A stretch of DNA of 64,000 nt, taken from positions 62,001-126,000 of the forward strand of contig NZ_SDKD01000011.1 in NCBI RefSeq assembly GCF_004521915.1, written 5' to 3'. A program made the translations under genes and the position numbers. The number at the start of each line of letters is the position of its first letter. Position 1 is the stretch's first letter. Source of the DNA: Brevibacillus migulae. GTDB lineage: Bacteria > Bacillota > Bacilli > Brevibacillales > Brevibacillaceae. The notes below the pieces were generated by a model, which worked only from the letters and a program-made list of their open reading frames with translations, was not told the origin of the DNA and ran no database searches. Of this stretch, positions 32,464-41,234 are shown one piece after another.

Positions 32464-32745
32464 ATGAAGCGGTATGTGCTAGTAGGGGCTATTTTTGTGG
32501 TGTGTTTTCTCGCCATCCAGACTCTTGTACAAATAGGTATGGGGATGTATTTGACCACCACATACGTTCCGGATGTGGTAGATGCTTATCAGATGCAAGG
32601 CCAAGATGACCTTCCGTCCGAAACCACATTCGGCTTTGCCTCTGACGGTTTTGTTTCTCGTCATTGGATGGTATGGCTGATCTCGCTTGGTTTATCAGGT
32701 GTGATCGCTACTATCATGCATCGAACTCTTTTCAAAAAGAAATGA
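32464..32745 (+). CDS. Small two-helix membrane protein, unknown function
   Basis: Protein of 93 residues that I do not recognise. One hydrophobic segment is at 5-27 and another at 69-87. A polar loop (VDAYQMQGQDDLPSETTFGF) lies between them, with a basic RTLFKKK end. GGAGGAG lies 5-6 nt before the ATG, and TTATAAT with an upstream TTGGAA forms a plausible promoter. A hairpin with arms AACCACACC/GGTGTGGTT follows. It lies between abrB and a candidate ncRNA. Confidence 0.7.
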   Translation: MKRYVLVGAIFVVCFLAIQTLVQIGMGMYLTTTYVPDVVDAYQMQGQDDLPSETTFGFASDGFVSRHWMVWLISLGLSGVIATIMHRTLFKKK

Positions 32746-32829
32746 ACCACACCTACATTTTGGGTGTGGTTCAAAAGCATTAACACTGATGATCTCTTTT
32801 GCTTCACTCATCGTGTTGGTACTGTCTTT

Positions 32830-32962
32830 CCATAAAAAGAAGTAGATCACCCTTGAGCTCGCCATCCAAAGTGATCTACTTCCCCACCTAGAGCCGTCCC
32901 CTATAGGGAACCGCTATTGTGCAAGACCGTTTGGTGCGACCAACACCAGCGGTCTTTTTTCA
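32830..32962 (+). ncRNA. Candidate structured small RNA between abrB and rsmI
   Basis: A perfect 12-bp stem GAAGTAGATCAC/GTGATCTACTTC (32839-32850 with 32871-32882) is followed by CCCTATAGGG and then a strong intrinsic terminator (32922-32962). In the terminator AAGACCG-TTGGTG pairs with CAACACC-CGGTCTT before TTTTTT. No ORF fits. A weak TTGCTT/TACTGT promoter lies upstream. The family is unknown to me. Confidence 0.5.
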
Positions 32963-33042
32963 ATGTATCGTTCTAGTCGAAGTTATATAACTTATATATC
33001 CAAAAATCCTCTAAAAAATCAAGTCCTGCCTAAGGATCCGCG

Positions 33043-33930
33043 TTACTCCTCTTCCCGGTGGTAAGCATTATACACATCCCGCTTCGACAGCCCGCGATCC
33101 TCCGCCGTCTTCTTGATCGCTTCCTTATTCGACAAGCCCTGTCCGACATAATGATCGACATGTTCAATCATACCCAGCGCTTGCCACCAGTTAGCCTCGC
33201 CAGCCTCATCCGGATCTTTCGTTTGACCGGTATTGCCTTCCACCACAATGCAATATTCGCCTCGCGCTTCCGTCTCCTCCAGAAATTGAATCAGCTCGGA
33301 CAGCGTTCCGCGGGCAAATTCCTCATAGCGCTTGGTCAATTCCCTTGCCAAAACAGCCTGACGATCTCCCCAAGCCTCCTGCATATCGACGAGCGTCTTT
33401 TCAATGCGGTGCGGCGCTTCATAAAATAGCAGAGTCTCTGGATATCGGCGCAGCCTTTCCAGTTCCGTACGCCGCTCCTTCTTTTCACGCGGCAAAAATC
33501 CGACGAACAAGAATCTTTCTGTTGGAAGACCAGATGCAATCAACGCACTCAACGCGGCATTCGCTCCCGGGATCGGAATAACAGAAAAGCCGGCTGCCGT
33601 GGCATCACGCACGAGGTCTGCTCCCGGGTCGGAGATAGCAGGTAGCCCGGCATCGCTCACGAGCGCGATTTTTTTGCCCTCCTCCAGCCATTGCAAAAGT
33701 CCGGAGCCGCTCGTTTCTTTATTATGCTCATGATAGCTGACGGTCCGCTTTTCGATCTGAAAGTGGTTCAGAAGCTTGCGGGTCTGGCGGGTATCTTCAC
33801 ATGCGATCACATCAACGGACTTTAGCGTCTCCAGTGCCCGCACCGTGATATCATCCAGGTTGCCAATCGGAGTGGCGACCAGATACAGCATACCCTCCTG
33901 ATCTGTTTGAAAGCTTTTTTGTATCTTCAT
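33043..33930 (-). CDS. rsmI: 16S rRNA 2'-O-ribose C1402 methyltransferase RsmI
   Basis: Enzyme of 295 residues with a tetrapyrrole-methylase-like fold. Signatures are [49 protein letters not shown] and [17 protein letters not shown] 33930 matches the B. subtilis N-terminus and overlaps the stop of the GIY-YIG gene (ATGA). Confidence 0.96.
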   Translation of the reverse strand: MKIQKSFQTDQEGMLYLVATPIGNLDDITVRALETLKSVDVIACEDTRQTRKLLNHFQIEKRTVSYHEHNKETSGSGLLQWLEEGKKIALVSDAGLPAISDPGADLVRDATAAGFSVIPIPGANAALSALIASGLPTERFLFVGFLPREKKERRTELERLRRYPETLLFYEAPHRIEKTLVDMQEAWGDRQAVLARELTKRYEEFARGTLSELIQFLEETEARGEYCIVVEGNTGQTKDPDEAGEANWWQALGMIEHVDHYVGQGLSNKEAIKKTAEDRGLSKRDVYNAYHREEE

Positions 33931-34211
33931 TGGCGCATGGTGCCCCCTGTACGGATTAATTCTTCCTTTTCCCCGCGGGTGAGACGCTTGATTTCGTTCT
34001 CCCGTCTGGTTCCCCACGAACGGCTCTCTCCTTCTTCGGCGTACAGCAGTTCAACAGGCCCGCGTCCTCTTGTATACTTCGCACCCTTGCCGTCATTATG
34101 CATCTGGATGCGCCGGGGAAGCTCCGTTGTATATCCGGTGTACAACGTTCCGTCCGAACAGCGAAGGATATAGACAAAATGACTTTTATGTGAGGGAATC
34201 TCGTCTTCCAT
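33927..34211 (-). CDS. yazA: GIY-YIG domain protein (YazA family)
   Basis: Protein of 94 residues made of one GIY-YIG nuclease-like domain, with [36 protein letters not shown] and a final Glu-containing helix. ATG 34211 has AGGAAG 6-7 nt upstream and overlaps the trmN6 3' end by 26 bp. The function of this short family is not settled. It is coupled to rsmI. Confidence 0.9.
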   Translation of the reverse strand: MEDEIPSHKSHFVYILRCSDGTLYTGYTTELPRRIQMHNDGKGAKYTRGRGPVELLYAEEGESRSWGTRRENEIKRLTRGEKEELIRTGGTMRQ

Positions 34212-34953
34212 AGTAAACTTCCTGTAACTCATCACAATATACCTCTTCCGCCTCATACACTATCAAAGGAGGCTGTATGCGCAGCTCCGGCTTGCCTCCG
34301 CGGATGCCCTCTACCAGTACGATATTGGGCTCAGCATCCCTTTTCGGATGGACAAACCGCATGCGCTTAGGCTCGATCCCGTACTGCCGCATCAAGGTCA
34401 CGATATCGATCAAACGTGTCGCTCGATGGACCAATGCGATTTTACCGCCGTTTTTCGCCAGCTTGCTGCTGACCCGAATGACATCCTCCAGATTCAGCAG
34501 GATCTCATGACGTGCAAAGGCATAGTGCTCATTGATGTTTTGCTCGCCGCTGGCTGGCGGCATATAGGGCGGATTGCAGGTGATCAAATCGAACTTTTGA
34601 TGACCATATACCTCGACCGCATCCTTGACGTCACCATGGTGCACCTTCATCCGCGCTTCCAGGCCGTTCAGACGGACATTTCGGCTCGCCATATCATACA
34701 GTCTCGGTTGAATTTCTACAGCGTCAAACGTGGCTTCCTGTGTCCGCGTGCTCATGATCAACGGAATGGCTCCATTGCCCGTACACAGATCAAGGATTCT
34801 CCCGCGTTTGGGCACTGAGGCGAATCTCGCCAGCAACACCGCATCCAAGGAAAAACAGAATACTTCCTTGCTCTGAATGATCTTCATTTCATGGGTGAGC
34901 AGATCATCAATTCGTTCCGATTCATACAGTGGAACGTTGTTTTCCTCTAGCAT
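34186..34953 (-). CDS. trmN6: tRNA1(Val) m6A37 methyltransferase family (TrmN6/YabB)
   Basis: SAM-dependent methyltransferase of 255 residues. Motif I is [17 protein letters not shown] and the N6-adenine catalytic motif NPPY is in [16 protein letters not shown]. It modifies A37 of a tRNA in related bacteria. GAGGGGT lies about 9 nt before the ATG. A complete palindromic repeat lies just upstream. Confidence 0.93.
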   Translation of the reverse strand: MLEENNVPLYESERIDDLLTHEMKIIQSKEVFCFSLDAVLLARFASVPKRGRILDLCTGNGAIPLIMSTRTQEATFDAVEIQPRLYDMASRNVRLNGLEARMKVHHGDVKDAVEVYGHQKFDLITCNPPYMPPASGEQNINEHYAFARHEILLNLEDVIRVSSKLAKNGGKIALVHRATRLIDIVTLMRQYGIEPKRMRFVHPKRDAEPNIVLVEGIRGGKPELRIQPPLIVYEAEEVYCDELQEVYYGRRDSLT

Positions 34954-35029
34954 AGACTTGTTACCCCTCTAAATGTAGAAAAATTGGCTCTTCCAAACCT
35001 TTGTCGGAGCCTTTTGTTTAAATTAGTTT

Positions 35030-35578
35030 GTGCAAACATGGTGGTGGGGGAAGGGAAGAGAGGGCGGTGCTGCGTTCTTGCCACACCCGCAATGGAGTGG
35101 GGACTGTCCGGTTCCGCTTCCAAAAACGGTACGTCGCGCAAAAGTTTCAAGAAGCATATTCAACCGATGGAGTTGCGCGACAAGCGTGTACCATTTTTGG
35201 AATCTCCACCTCTGTAGGTGTGACAAAGACTCCGCCCGTCCCTCTCTTCCCTTCCTCACGTGACGATTGCATTAAGTCGCACGATGAAAAGAAGAGAGTA
35301 TGAACTGAATGATTGTTTTTCTACAAGTTTTTTGTCTTTTAAAAATAGCTCCTGCTACGCTGGAGAGCATGTTTTGAAACGGAGCGCCTGCTTAAGCCCG
35401 GCCTAGCGGAGCAGTGAATCGCTGGAATAAGGGCCGCAACCTGCCCATTCTACATAGCGGCTACTACTTTTGCGGACCCCAGCGATTTGCTGCGGAGCGG
35501 ACAGGCACTGCCCACAGCGGGGCGTAGAATGAAGCGGAGTTTTAAAACATGCTCTCCCCACCGCAGCCCCTTTTTAAA
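35030..35578 (+). repeat. Two-module palindromic repeat (copy 3, complete)
   Basis: Module 1 (35043-35262) has arms GGAAGGGAAGAGAGGGCGG (35049-35067) with 35234-35257, and inner arms GCTTCCAAAAACGG with CCATTTTTGGAATC. Module 2 (about 35350-35572) has GGAGAGCATGTTTTGAAAC (35362-35380) with 35539-35557. It has the same orientation as the other copies. Differences from the copy at 19450 fall as paired changes in the stems. The right end is a few bp from the yabA terminator T-tract. It fills most of the 680-bp gap between yabA and trmN6. Confidence 0.88.
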
Positions 35579-35582
35579 AGAG

Positions 35583-35620
35583 AAAAAAACCCCGACCTTT
35601 TCTCGAGGTCGAGGTCATTT
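35583..35620 (-). terminator. Terminator of yabA
   Basis: GACCTCGACCTCGAG and GGTCGGGG form an imperfect stem on the minus strand, then TTTTTTT. Confidence 0.75.
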
Positions 35621-35633
35621 CCGTGTCGATTCG

Positions 35634-36032
35634 TTATTTCGCTCCTCCACTGAGGAAGGACAGGCAGAACAAACAGTCTCCCTCTTTGCGCAAGCTGCCG
35701 TAGTGGACATTGCATATATGAAAACCCTCGGCGTACAATCTCGCCAGGTTGTCGTATCCTTCCCCCACGATCTTCTTCTTGTCTTTCTCTTTTGCTGTTT
35801 TCTTGCTTGTTTGATGGTTGGAGTGGGAGACTTTTTTCTCAGCCTCTTTTTTCGGTCGATCTGCTGTTTTTGTATTTAACCGATTGCGAAGATGTTCGTT
35901 TTCAACGAGCAGTTGAACGTTCTCTTCCATCAATTCTACAATAACGTCTTTTAATTCACCAATCTCTCGGTGTAGGTGGCCAACTCGCTCTTCGATACTG
36001 GCCATCTTTACGAAGATTTCTCGTTTTTCCAC
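35634..36032 (-). CDS. yabA: Replication initiation control protein YabA
   Basis: Protein of 132 residues. The N-terminal 60 residues form a coiled coil ([20 protein letters not shown]), followed by a Lys-rich linker. The C-terminal zinc domain has [20 protein letters not shown]. YabA bridges DnaA and DnaN to prevent over-initiation. The true start may be the later ATG (MASIEERV) at 36005, since B. subtilis YabA is shorter. Confidence 0.93.
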   Translation of the reverse strand: MEKREIFVKMASIEERVGHLHREIGELKDVIVELMEENVQLLVENEHLRNRLNTKTADRPKKEAEKKVSHSNHQTSKKTAKEKDKKKIVGEGYDNLARLYAEGFHICNVHYGSLRKEGDCLFCLSFLSGGAK

Positions 36033-36064
36033 TACCCCACCCCATCTCCGTTAACCGACGCGTA

Positions 36065-36880
36065 TTAATCCTTTGCCAGCTCCGTCAGGACGATTTCATC
36101 CAGTGTGAATTCCAGCATGCGCATTTTATCCTTCAATTCTACCTGCACGGTCAAATCCAGAATATTAACGCTTGCCACACGCCCTTCTCCCATCGGAGTC
36201 ATGACGTATGCACCCACATCAGGCAATTCATCCTTGCTGCCCTCGTAGTTGTCATTTTCGTATTTCAAACAACACATCAACCGGCCGCAAAGCCCGGAAA
36301 TTTTCGCCGGATTGAGCGACAGATTCTGGTCTTTTGCCATTTTAATCGAGACGGGCTCAAAATCCCCCAAAAACGTAGAGCAGCAGAGCAAGCGGCCGCA
36401 CGGACCAATCCCGCCCAGCATTTTTGCCTCGTCCCGCACACCAATCTGGCGCAGCTCGATACGCGTACGGAATACGGCTGCCAGATCCTTTACGAGCTCA
36501 CGAAAATCAACCCGGCCATCCGCCGTAAAATAAAAAATGATTTTATTACGGTCAAATGTATATTCAACATCTACCAGCTTCATATCAAGCTTGTGTTCCT
36601 TGATCTTGGTCTGGCAAATGGAAAACGCATTTTTTGCCGCTCTTTTGTTTTCTTCGACTTGCGAAGCATCCCGGTCATCGGCCACCCGGATTACTTTTTT
36701 CAACGGCAGGACGACATCTGACTCGCCAACCGTTTTCTGTCCGACGACGACTTTCCCGTATTCAACCCCGCGTGCTGTCTCGACGATCACATGGCTATCT
36801 TTCTCGATCGAGAGCTTGTCGGGATCGAAGTAATATATTTTACCCGCTTTTTTAAAGCGGACGCCTACTACCTCGTACAA
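36065..36880 (-). CDS. ricT: RicT (YaaT), PSP1-domain Fe-S protein
   Basis: Protein of 271 residues with the PSP1 C-terminal domain. Its cysteine motifs, GPCGRLLCCSTFLGDF and SGLCGRLMCCLKYEND, are those that hold Fe-S clusters in the RicAFT complex. In B. subtilis RicT works in RNA processing with RNase Y and in sporulation and competence. The start is TTG 36880 with GGAGGG 7 nt upstream, right after holB. Confidence 0.95.
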   Translation of the reverse strand: MYEVVGVRFKKAGKIYYFDPDKLSIEKDSHVIVETARGVEYGKVVVGQKTVGESDVVLPLKKVIRVADDRDASQVEENKRAAKNAFSICQTKIKEHKLDMKLVDVEYTFDRNKIIFYFTADGRVDFRELVKDLAAVFRTRIELRQIGVRDEAKMLGGIGPCGRLLCCSTFLGDFEPVSIKMAKDQNLSLNPAKISGLCGRLMCCLKYENDNYEGSKDELPDVGAYVMTPMGEGRVASVNILDLTVQVELKDKMRMLEFTLDEIVLTELAKD

Positions 36881-36883
36881 GGT

Positions 36884-37861
36884 TTATCCCTCCTGGATTT
36901 GGAGAACCAACCTCTCTAGCGCCAATTGCGCATTGGCGTTTCGCTCTATCCGTTTTCTTGTATCCATGACTACATCAATTCCGTGCAAGAGCTCGGTTTG
37001 AGTCCATACCAAGGCTTGTCCTTGAAGCACATCCTGTTGGTCGCTATTGATCAGACGGGTCTCTCTCCCTACTTGCACATATAGAATATCTCGCAGCCAA
37101 AGGATGAGCAAATCCAGAAAGAGGGCTAGTTCCTCCTTCAATCTATCGTGCTTTGCTAATTGATCCTGTATGGTAAAGAGCGCAAGAGAATTGCGCTGTT
37201 TGATTTCCTGCACCAATTGTATCACTATATTTCGAAGCTGTGCAAACCATTCTGACTGGCTAAGTTCCCTCGCATGCACTAAATCAGTTGTAATTTGGGA
37301 GGCGACTCTCGCAATGCCGGGGGCGATTCCCTCTGCTACCAGCTTTGCCGCAATATTTTCTGCAGGCAAGGGAGCAAACGGGAGGATCTGGCAGCGGGAG
37401 AGTATGGTCGGAAGCACAGCATGGCTGTTCTCTGTTATCAATATCGCAACCACACCGCTTGGCGGCTCTTCCAAAAATTTCAGCAGGCTGTTGGCCGCCT
37501 GCGTCGTCATCCGGTCTACATGCTCCAACACATACACCTTGCGTCCGGCTTCAACGGCACGCATCGTCATTTCTCTTTGCAGCGCACGCACTTGGTCAAT
37601 CTTCAGCGAAGCCCCATCCGGCACGATGATATGCACGTCGGGGTGATTTCCCGTCGCAATGCGGTGACACTGCAGACACTCACCGCATGCGTCATGGGCA
37701 AGCTCTGTACAAAAAAGCGATTGGGCAAGATGGAGCGCTACCTCCATTTTGCCCGCGCCGCGGGGGCCGGCGAACAGGTAGGCATGCGCAAGCCGATCGT
37801 TGCGCAAGCTGCCTTCCAGTATTTCCGCCACCCGCGGCTGCTGTATCTGTTTCCATGTCAT
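36884..37861 (-). CDS. holB: DNA polymerase III delta-prime subunit
   Basis: Clamp-loader subunit of 325 residues. It has a P-loop-like AGPRGAGKMEVAL, a zinc module CGECLQCHRIATGNHPD, and LEHVDRMTTQAANSLLKFLE. It pairs with DnaX (45526) in loading the beta clamp. It begins 13 bp after yaaR. Confidence 0.95.
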   Translation of the reverse strand: MTWKQIQQPRVAEILEGSLRNDRLAHAYLFAGPRGAGKMEVALHLAQSLFCTELAHDACGECLQCHRIATGNHPDVHIIVPDGASLKIDQVRALQREMTMRAVEAGRKVYVLEHVDRMTTQAANSLLKFLEEPPSGVVAILITENSHAVLPTILSRCQILPFAPLPAENIAAKLVAEGIAPGIARVASQITTDLVHARELSQSEWFAQLRNIVIQLVQEIKQRNSLALFTIQDQLAKHDRLKEELALFLDLLILWLRDILYVQVGRETRLINSDQQDVLQGQALVWTQTELLHGIDVVMDTRKRIERNANAQLALERLVLQIQEG

Positions 37862-37874
37862 GGTCTCGTCACAC

Positions 37875-38321
37875 CTAGAAATAAAGATTGATCAACATTC
37901 CGCGAATTTCGCCAATTCGCGCCAATAGGTCGATCATCGGCGCCTGCTCGCTGATCAAGTCATCCGCGAGCTGCAGCAAATGGGAATCGACTTCCTTGAT
38001 GATTTTGTAGAGTCGGCTTCTGCCCCGCCGATTCGTTCCTTTTCGGTCATCGAGGGAGACGCCGTACTTGACCGCTTCCTCCATGAATCGTTTGACCAGA
38101 TTTTTATACAGATAAAAATCGCGAACAGAGCGTGAACGAGCAAGAATCTGGCTCTGCTTGTCGATCTCATTCAACATCTCGGTCAATCGTTCCTGCGACA
38201 TCCGCTCCCCTTGCCCTTTTACAAGCTCACCAAAATTGATACGCTCGGCCGGACTGTTTCGTCGGGAGTCATTTGGCTTCAACGGGTCAAACTGAGGGCG
38301 TAAACCATCACCAATTTTCAT
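37875..38321 (-). CDS. yaaR: YaaR family protein (DUF327)
   Basis: Protein of 148 residues, close to B. subtilis YaaR. It is mostly helical and charged, with SVRDFYLYKNLVKRFMEEAV and GRSRLYKIIKEVDSHLLQLA. Function is unknown. GAGGTG lies upstream of the ATG. The position darA-yaaR-holB is conserved. Confidence 0.92.
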   Translation of the reverse strand: MKIGDGLRPQFDPLKPNDSRRNSPAERINFGELVKGQGERMSQERLTEMLNEIDKQSQILARSRSVRDFYLYKNLVKRFMEEAVKYGVSLDDRKGTNRRGRSRLYKIIKEVDSHLLQLADDLISEQAPMIDLLARIGEIRGMLINLYF

Positions 38322-38370
38322 GCTGTCACCTCTGCTTTCCGCGTTATATGGACATTTTTACGCGAACGCC

Positions 38371-38700
38371 TTAGAACGAATGGAAGTGCTCGACATCCAA
38401 GACGAACACCGCTGCTCCCCCCACCTGAACTTCCAACGGATACGGCATGAAAGAGTCCACGGCATTGCCGAGCGGGGATACGGGGGTTACCATCTGTTTA
38501 CGGGATTTGCAGCTCTGCTGAATCAATTCAATCACCTCGGGAACGCTCTCGTCATTCGTTCCAATGAGAAAAGTGGTATTCCCGGCCCGCAAAAAGCCAC
38601 CTGTACTGGCAAGCTTTGTCGCGCGGAATCCATTTTTGACCAGCACCTGCGACAGTCGTCCACTATCCTTGTCCTGCACAACAGCGATCACCATTTTCAT
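38371..38700 (-). CDS. darA: PII-like cyclic-di-AMP-binding protein DarA (YaaQ)
   Basis: Trimeric signal protein of 109 residues with the DarA pattern MKMVIAVVQDKDSGRLSQVL, LASTGGFLRAGNTTFLIG and VQVGGAAVFVLDVEHFHSF. It binds c-di-AMP in B. subtilis; the downstream target is unknown. AAGGGTGAG precedes the ATG. Confidence 0.95.
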   Translation of the reverse strand: MKMVIAVVQDKDSGRLSQVLVKNGFRATKLASTGGFLRAGNTTFLIGTNDESVPEVIELIQQSCKSRKQMVTPVSPLGNAVDSFMPYPLEVQVGGAAVFVLDVEHFHSF

Positions 38701-38731
38701 TGTATCTCACCCTTTCCGCTTTGTAGTGGTG

Positions 38732-39361
38732 TTACTTTCTGGAAGCAGCCCATTGGGAGAAGTCTGACAGAATAGCTGCGGACACTTCCTCCATACTGCG
38801 ATTAGCATCTATCAAGCAGATGCGTGACGGGTTCTCGCTGGCAATATCCATAAATCCATCCCGCACACGCTCATGATAGCCGGATTCCTTTTGCTCGATG
38901 CGGTCCAGCCCCGCTCTTGCTGCTAGCCGGGAGCGACCAATCGCTACGGGAATATCGAGCAAATAGGTGCGATCAGGGACAAGTCCTCCTGTGGCAAAAT
39001 GATTGATCTCTTTAATCCTATGCACAGGCAGTCCCAATCCAAAACCTTGGTAAGCAATACTTGCATCGACAAAGCGGTCACACACAACCACCTTGCCCTG
39101 GGCCAGCGCCGGAAGCACTTTTTCCCGAACATGCTGGGCGCGGGATGCGGCGTACAGCAACGCCTCGGTGCAATCGTCCATTTCTGTATGAGAAGGGTCC
39201 AGAATCAGACCTCTAATCTTGTCGCTAATCGCGGTTCCGCCCGGTTCTCGCGTCACGAGGACATCATAGCCCATGTCTGCGAGGCATTTGGCAAATGTCT
39301 GCACCTGTGTAGTCTTGCCTGCGCCATCCGGTCCTTCAAAAGTAATAAACAAGCCGGTCAA
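38732..39361 (-). CDS. tmk: Thymidylate kinase
   Basis: Enzyme of 209 residues phosphorylating dTMP. It has the P-loop TFEGPDGAGKTTQVQTF, TREPGGTAISDKIR (DR[Y/H]-type substrate loop context) and CDRFVDASIAYQGFGLGLP. The start is TTG 39361 with AGGAGG 7 nt upstream. It follows yaaO by 38 bp. Confidence 0.96.
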   Translation of the reverse strand: MTGLFITFEGPDGAGKTTQVQTFAKCLADMGYDVLVTREPGGTAISDKIRGLILDPSHTEMDDCTEALLYAASRAQHVREKVLPALAQGKVVVCDRFVDASIAYQGFGLGLPVHRIKEINHFATGGLVPDRTYLLDIPVAIGRSRLAARAGLDRIEQKESGYHERVRDGFMDIASENPSRICLIDANRSMEEVSAAILSDFSQWAASRK

Positions 39362-39399
39362 ACCTGCTCCTCCTAACTATGTGTGCTGCTTCTATACGG

Positions 39400-40878
39400 T
39401 CATGACCGCTTGATGGTATCGATCATTTGCAGCTCTGAATCTTTGATCCCTTGAAACCTTGCTCCGGCAGCCTTCAGCTCCTGTAAGAGAGCGATCACTT
39501 GCGCATCAATTCGCTCACCCGGCAGCAGCACCGGGATCCCCGGCGGATAAGGGATCACCATCTCCGCACTGATTCGTCCGATCGCCTGCTGCAAGGAAAC
39601 TCGCTCGGTCTCCACATCCACCGCTTCATGCATCGGCAGCACCTGCTCCCGCAAAAAGCTGGAGGCCAGTATCCCGATGTCCGTCGACAGCTTTTCTCCG
39701 GGAACACCGTCTGCATGTACACGTTCGAGGAATTGTGATACTTGTTCGACGTCCTGGGGCGAAGTTCCTGTCGAGGCGGCAAGCAAAACGTGTGTGGTTT
39801 GGGCTAGCTCCGGGTAGATGCCTTCTTTCTCCAGCATTTCCTGCAGCCGGTAGCCTGTAAACGTCCCGGTGCGCACACAAAGCAGCAGCTTCAACGGGTC
39901 GAGCGTGGCGAAGACGCTGTTTTCCGTCAGGGTCGGCGTATCCAGCCAATCGAGCGCATCAATCTGCTCGCGCAGCCGCTCCAGCCACGGCAGAATCTGA
40001 TCGATTTCTTTTCCGGCTTGGTACACCATATGCCTTCTGGCTAGATCTAGTGAAGCCATTAATGGATAGGACGGGCTGGAGGATTGCAGCATCCCCAAAA
40101 TCCGCTGAAGTCGGTCCCGATTGATACGCTCCCCTTGGATATGGAGCATGGAGGTCATCGTCATTGATGTCCCCATCTTGTGCGTGGACTGTACCGCAGC
40201 ATCCGCTCCACTCTGCATCGCGGAAAGCGGCAATGCCGGATGAAACCCGTAATGGGCTCCATGCGCTTCGTCCACCAACAGAGGAATGTCGTGGCGGTGG
40301 ACGACAGCAGCCATTTTGACCAGATCGATCCCCATGCCGTAATAGGTAGGGTTGGTCAGAAATACAGCCTTGGCATCCGGATGAGCCTGCAGCGCCCGCT
40401 CTACATCCTCGCGCCGCAGCCCAGCAGCCACTCCGCTCGATAAATCGACAGCCGGAACGATAAATACCGGAATGGCTTGGGCCATCATGATCCCATGATA
40501 AACCGATTTATGACAATTGCGCTGGACGAGGATTTTCTCACCCGGCTTGCAGACAGTCATAATCAGTGCCACATTGCCTACAGTCGTGCCGCCGACCAAG
40601 AACCTTGTCCATTCCGCGTGAAAGGCCTCTGCCGCCAGCTCTTGGGCCATGGCGATGACCCCTTCTGGCTGATGCAGATCGTCGAGTCCGGTCAGCTCCG
40701 TCAAGTCAAGAGGAAGGATCGTTTGAAAACGGGCTTTCCCTTCGCTGTCAAAGCTAGCCCCCATTTTATGGCCGGGCACATGAAACGGATACGGCTGCTG
40801 CCCGGCATGCTGCTCCAACGCTTCAAACAACGGCGCTCTCCTTTGTCGCTCCCAAAAATCGGCTACCCTGCTCGCCAT
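39400..40878 (-). CDS. yaaO: Orn/Lys/Arg decarboxylase-family PLP enzyme (YaaO)
   Basis: Fold-I PLP enzyme of 492 residues. The Schiff-base Lys is Lys234 in QSTHKMGTSMTMTSML, preceded by LLVDEAHGAHYGF. An N-terminal HVPGHKMG signature and a C-terminal domain with VIPYPPGIPVLLPGERID are also present. Homologues make cadaverine, putrescine or agmatine; the substrate is not clear from sequence. It lies upstream of tmk, as in B. subtilis. Confidence 0.92.
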   Translation of the reverse strand: MASRVADFWERQRRAPLFEALEQHAGQQPYPFHVPGHKMGASFDSEGKARFQTILPLDLTELTGLDDLHQPEGVIAMAQELAAEAFHAEWTRFLVGGTTVGNVALIMTVCKPGEKILVQRNCHKSVYHGIMMAQAIPVFIVPAVDLSSGVAAGLRREDVERALQAHPDAKAVFLTNPTYYGMGIDLVKMAAVVHRHDIPLLVDEAHGAHYGFHPALPLSAMQSGADAAVQSTHKMGTSMTMTSMLHIQGERINRDRLQRILGMLQSSSPSYPLMASLDLARRHMVYQAGKEIDQILPWLERLREQIDALDWLDTPTLTENSVFATLDPLKLLLCVRTGTFTGYRLQEMLEKEGIYPELAQTTHVLLAASTGTSPQDVEQVSQFLERVHADGVPGEKLSTDIGILASSFLREQVLPMHEAVDVETERVSLQQAIGRISAEMVIPYPPGIPVLLPGERIDAQVIALLQELKAAGARFQGIKDSELQMIDTIKRS

Positions 40879-40940
40879 CTATCTACACGTCCTTATGTTT
40901 CATACTGCTACCATTGTACCATGGAAAAGCCGGTCAGGGA

Positions 40941-40978
40941 CAAAAAGCAAAAGGGCATCAGCAAAGTGCCGATGCCAC
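40941..40978 (-). terminator. Terminator of csfB
   Basis: GGCATCGGC and GCTGATGCC form the stem around ACTTT on the minus strand, followed by CTTTTGCTTTTTG. Confidence 0.75.
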
Positions 40979-41005
40979 TGCAAATATCACGATATCATCA
41001 ATCCG

Positions 41006-41188
41006 CTATGCATTTTTCTTGAGCCAAATCTGCCTCATTTGATGAATGAAGAACGGATACTTCTCATCGTTCACGTCGGTTTTGACCATCTCTTGCTCAC
41101 AGGGCTGGCAGATGAACTGATCCCAGATGGCAATTCCTGCTGTCCGTTCTTCCCCGCAGACGATGCAACGCTGATGGATATTTTCCAT
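41006..41188 (-). CDS. csfB: Anti-sigma-G/E factor CsfB (Gin)
   Basis: Zinc-binding protein of 60 residues with CIVCGEERTAGIAIWDQFIC and QPCEQEM, the two-CxxC layout of Gin. It blocks premature sigma-G activity in the forespore and sigma-E in B. subtilis. A GTATA element 16 bp before GGAAGGAAG resembles a sigma-F promoter but has a mismatch. xpaC and yaaN, its usual neighbours, are absent. Confidence 0.9.
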   Translation of the reverse strand: MENIHQRCIVCGEERTAGIAIWDQFICQPCEQEMVKTDVNDEKYPFFIHQMRQIWLKKNA

Positions 41189-41234
41189 GGTTTACGCCTA
41201 CTTCCTTCCTTAATCTACCACCCATTATACCCTA

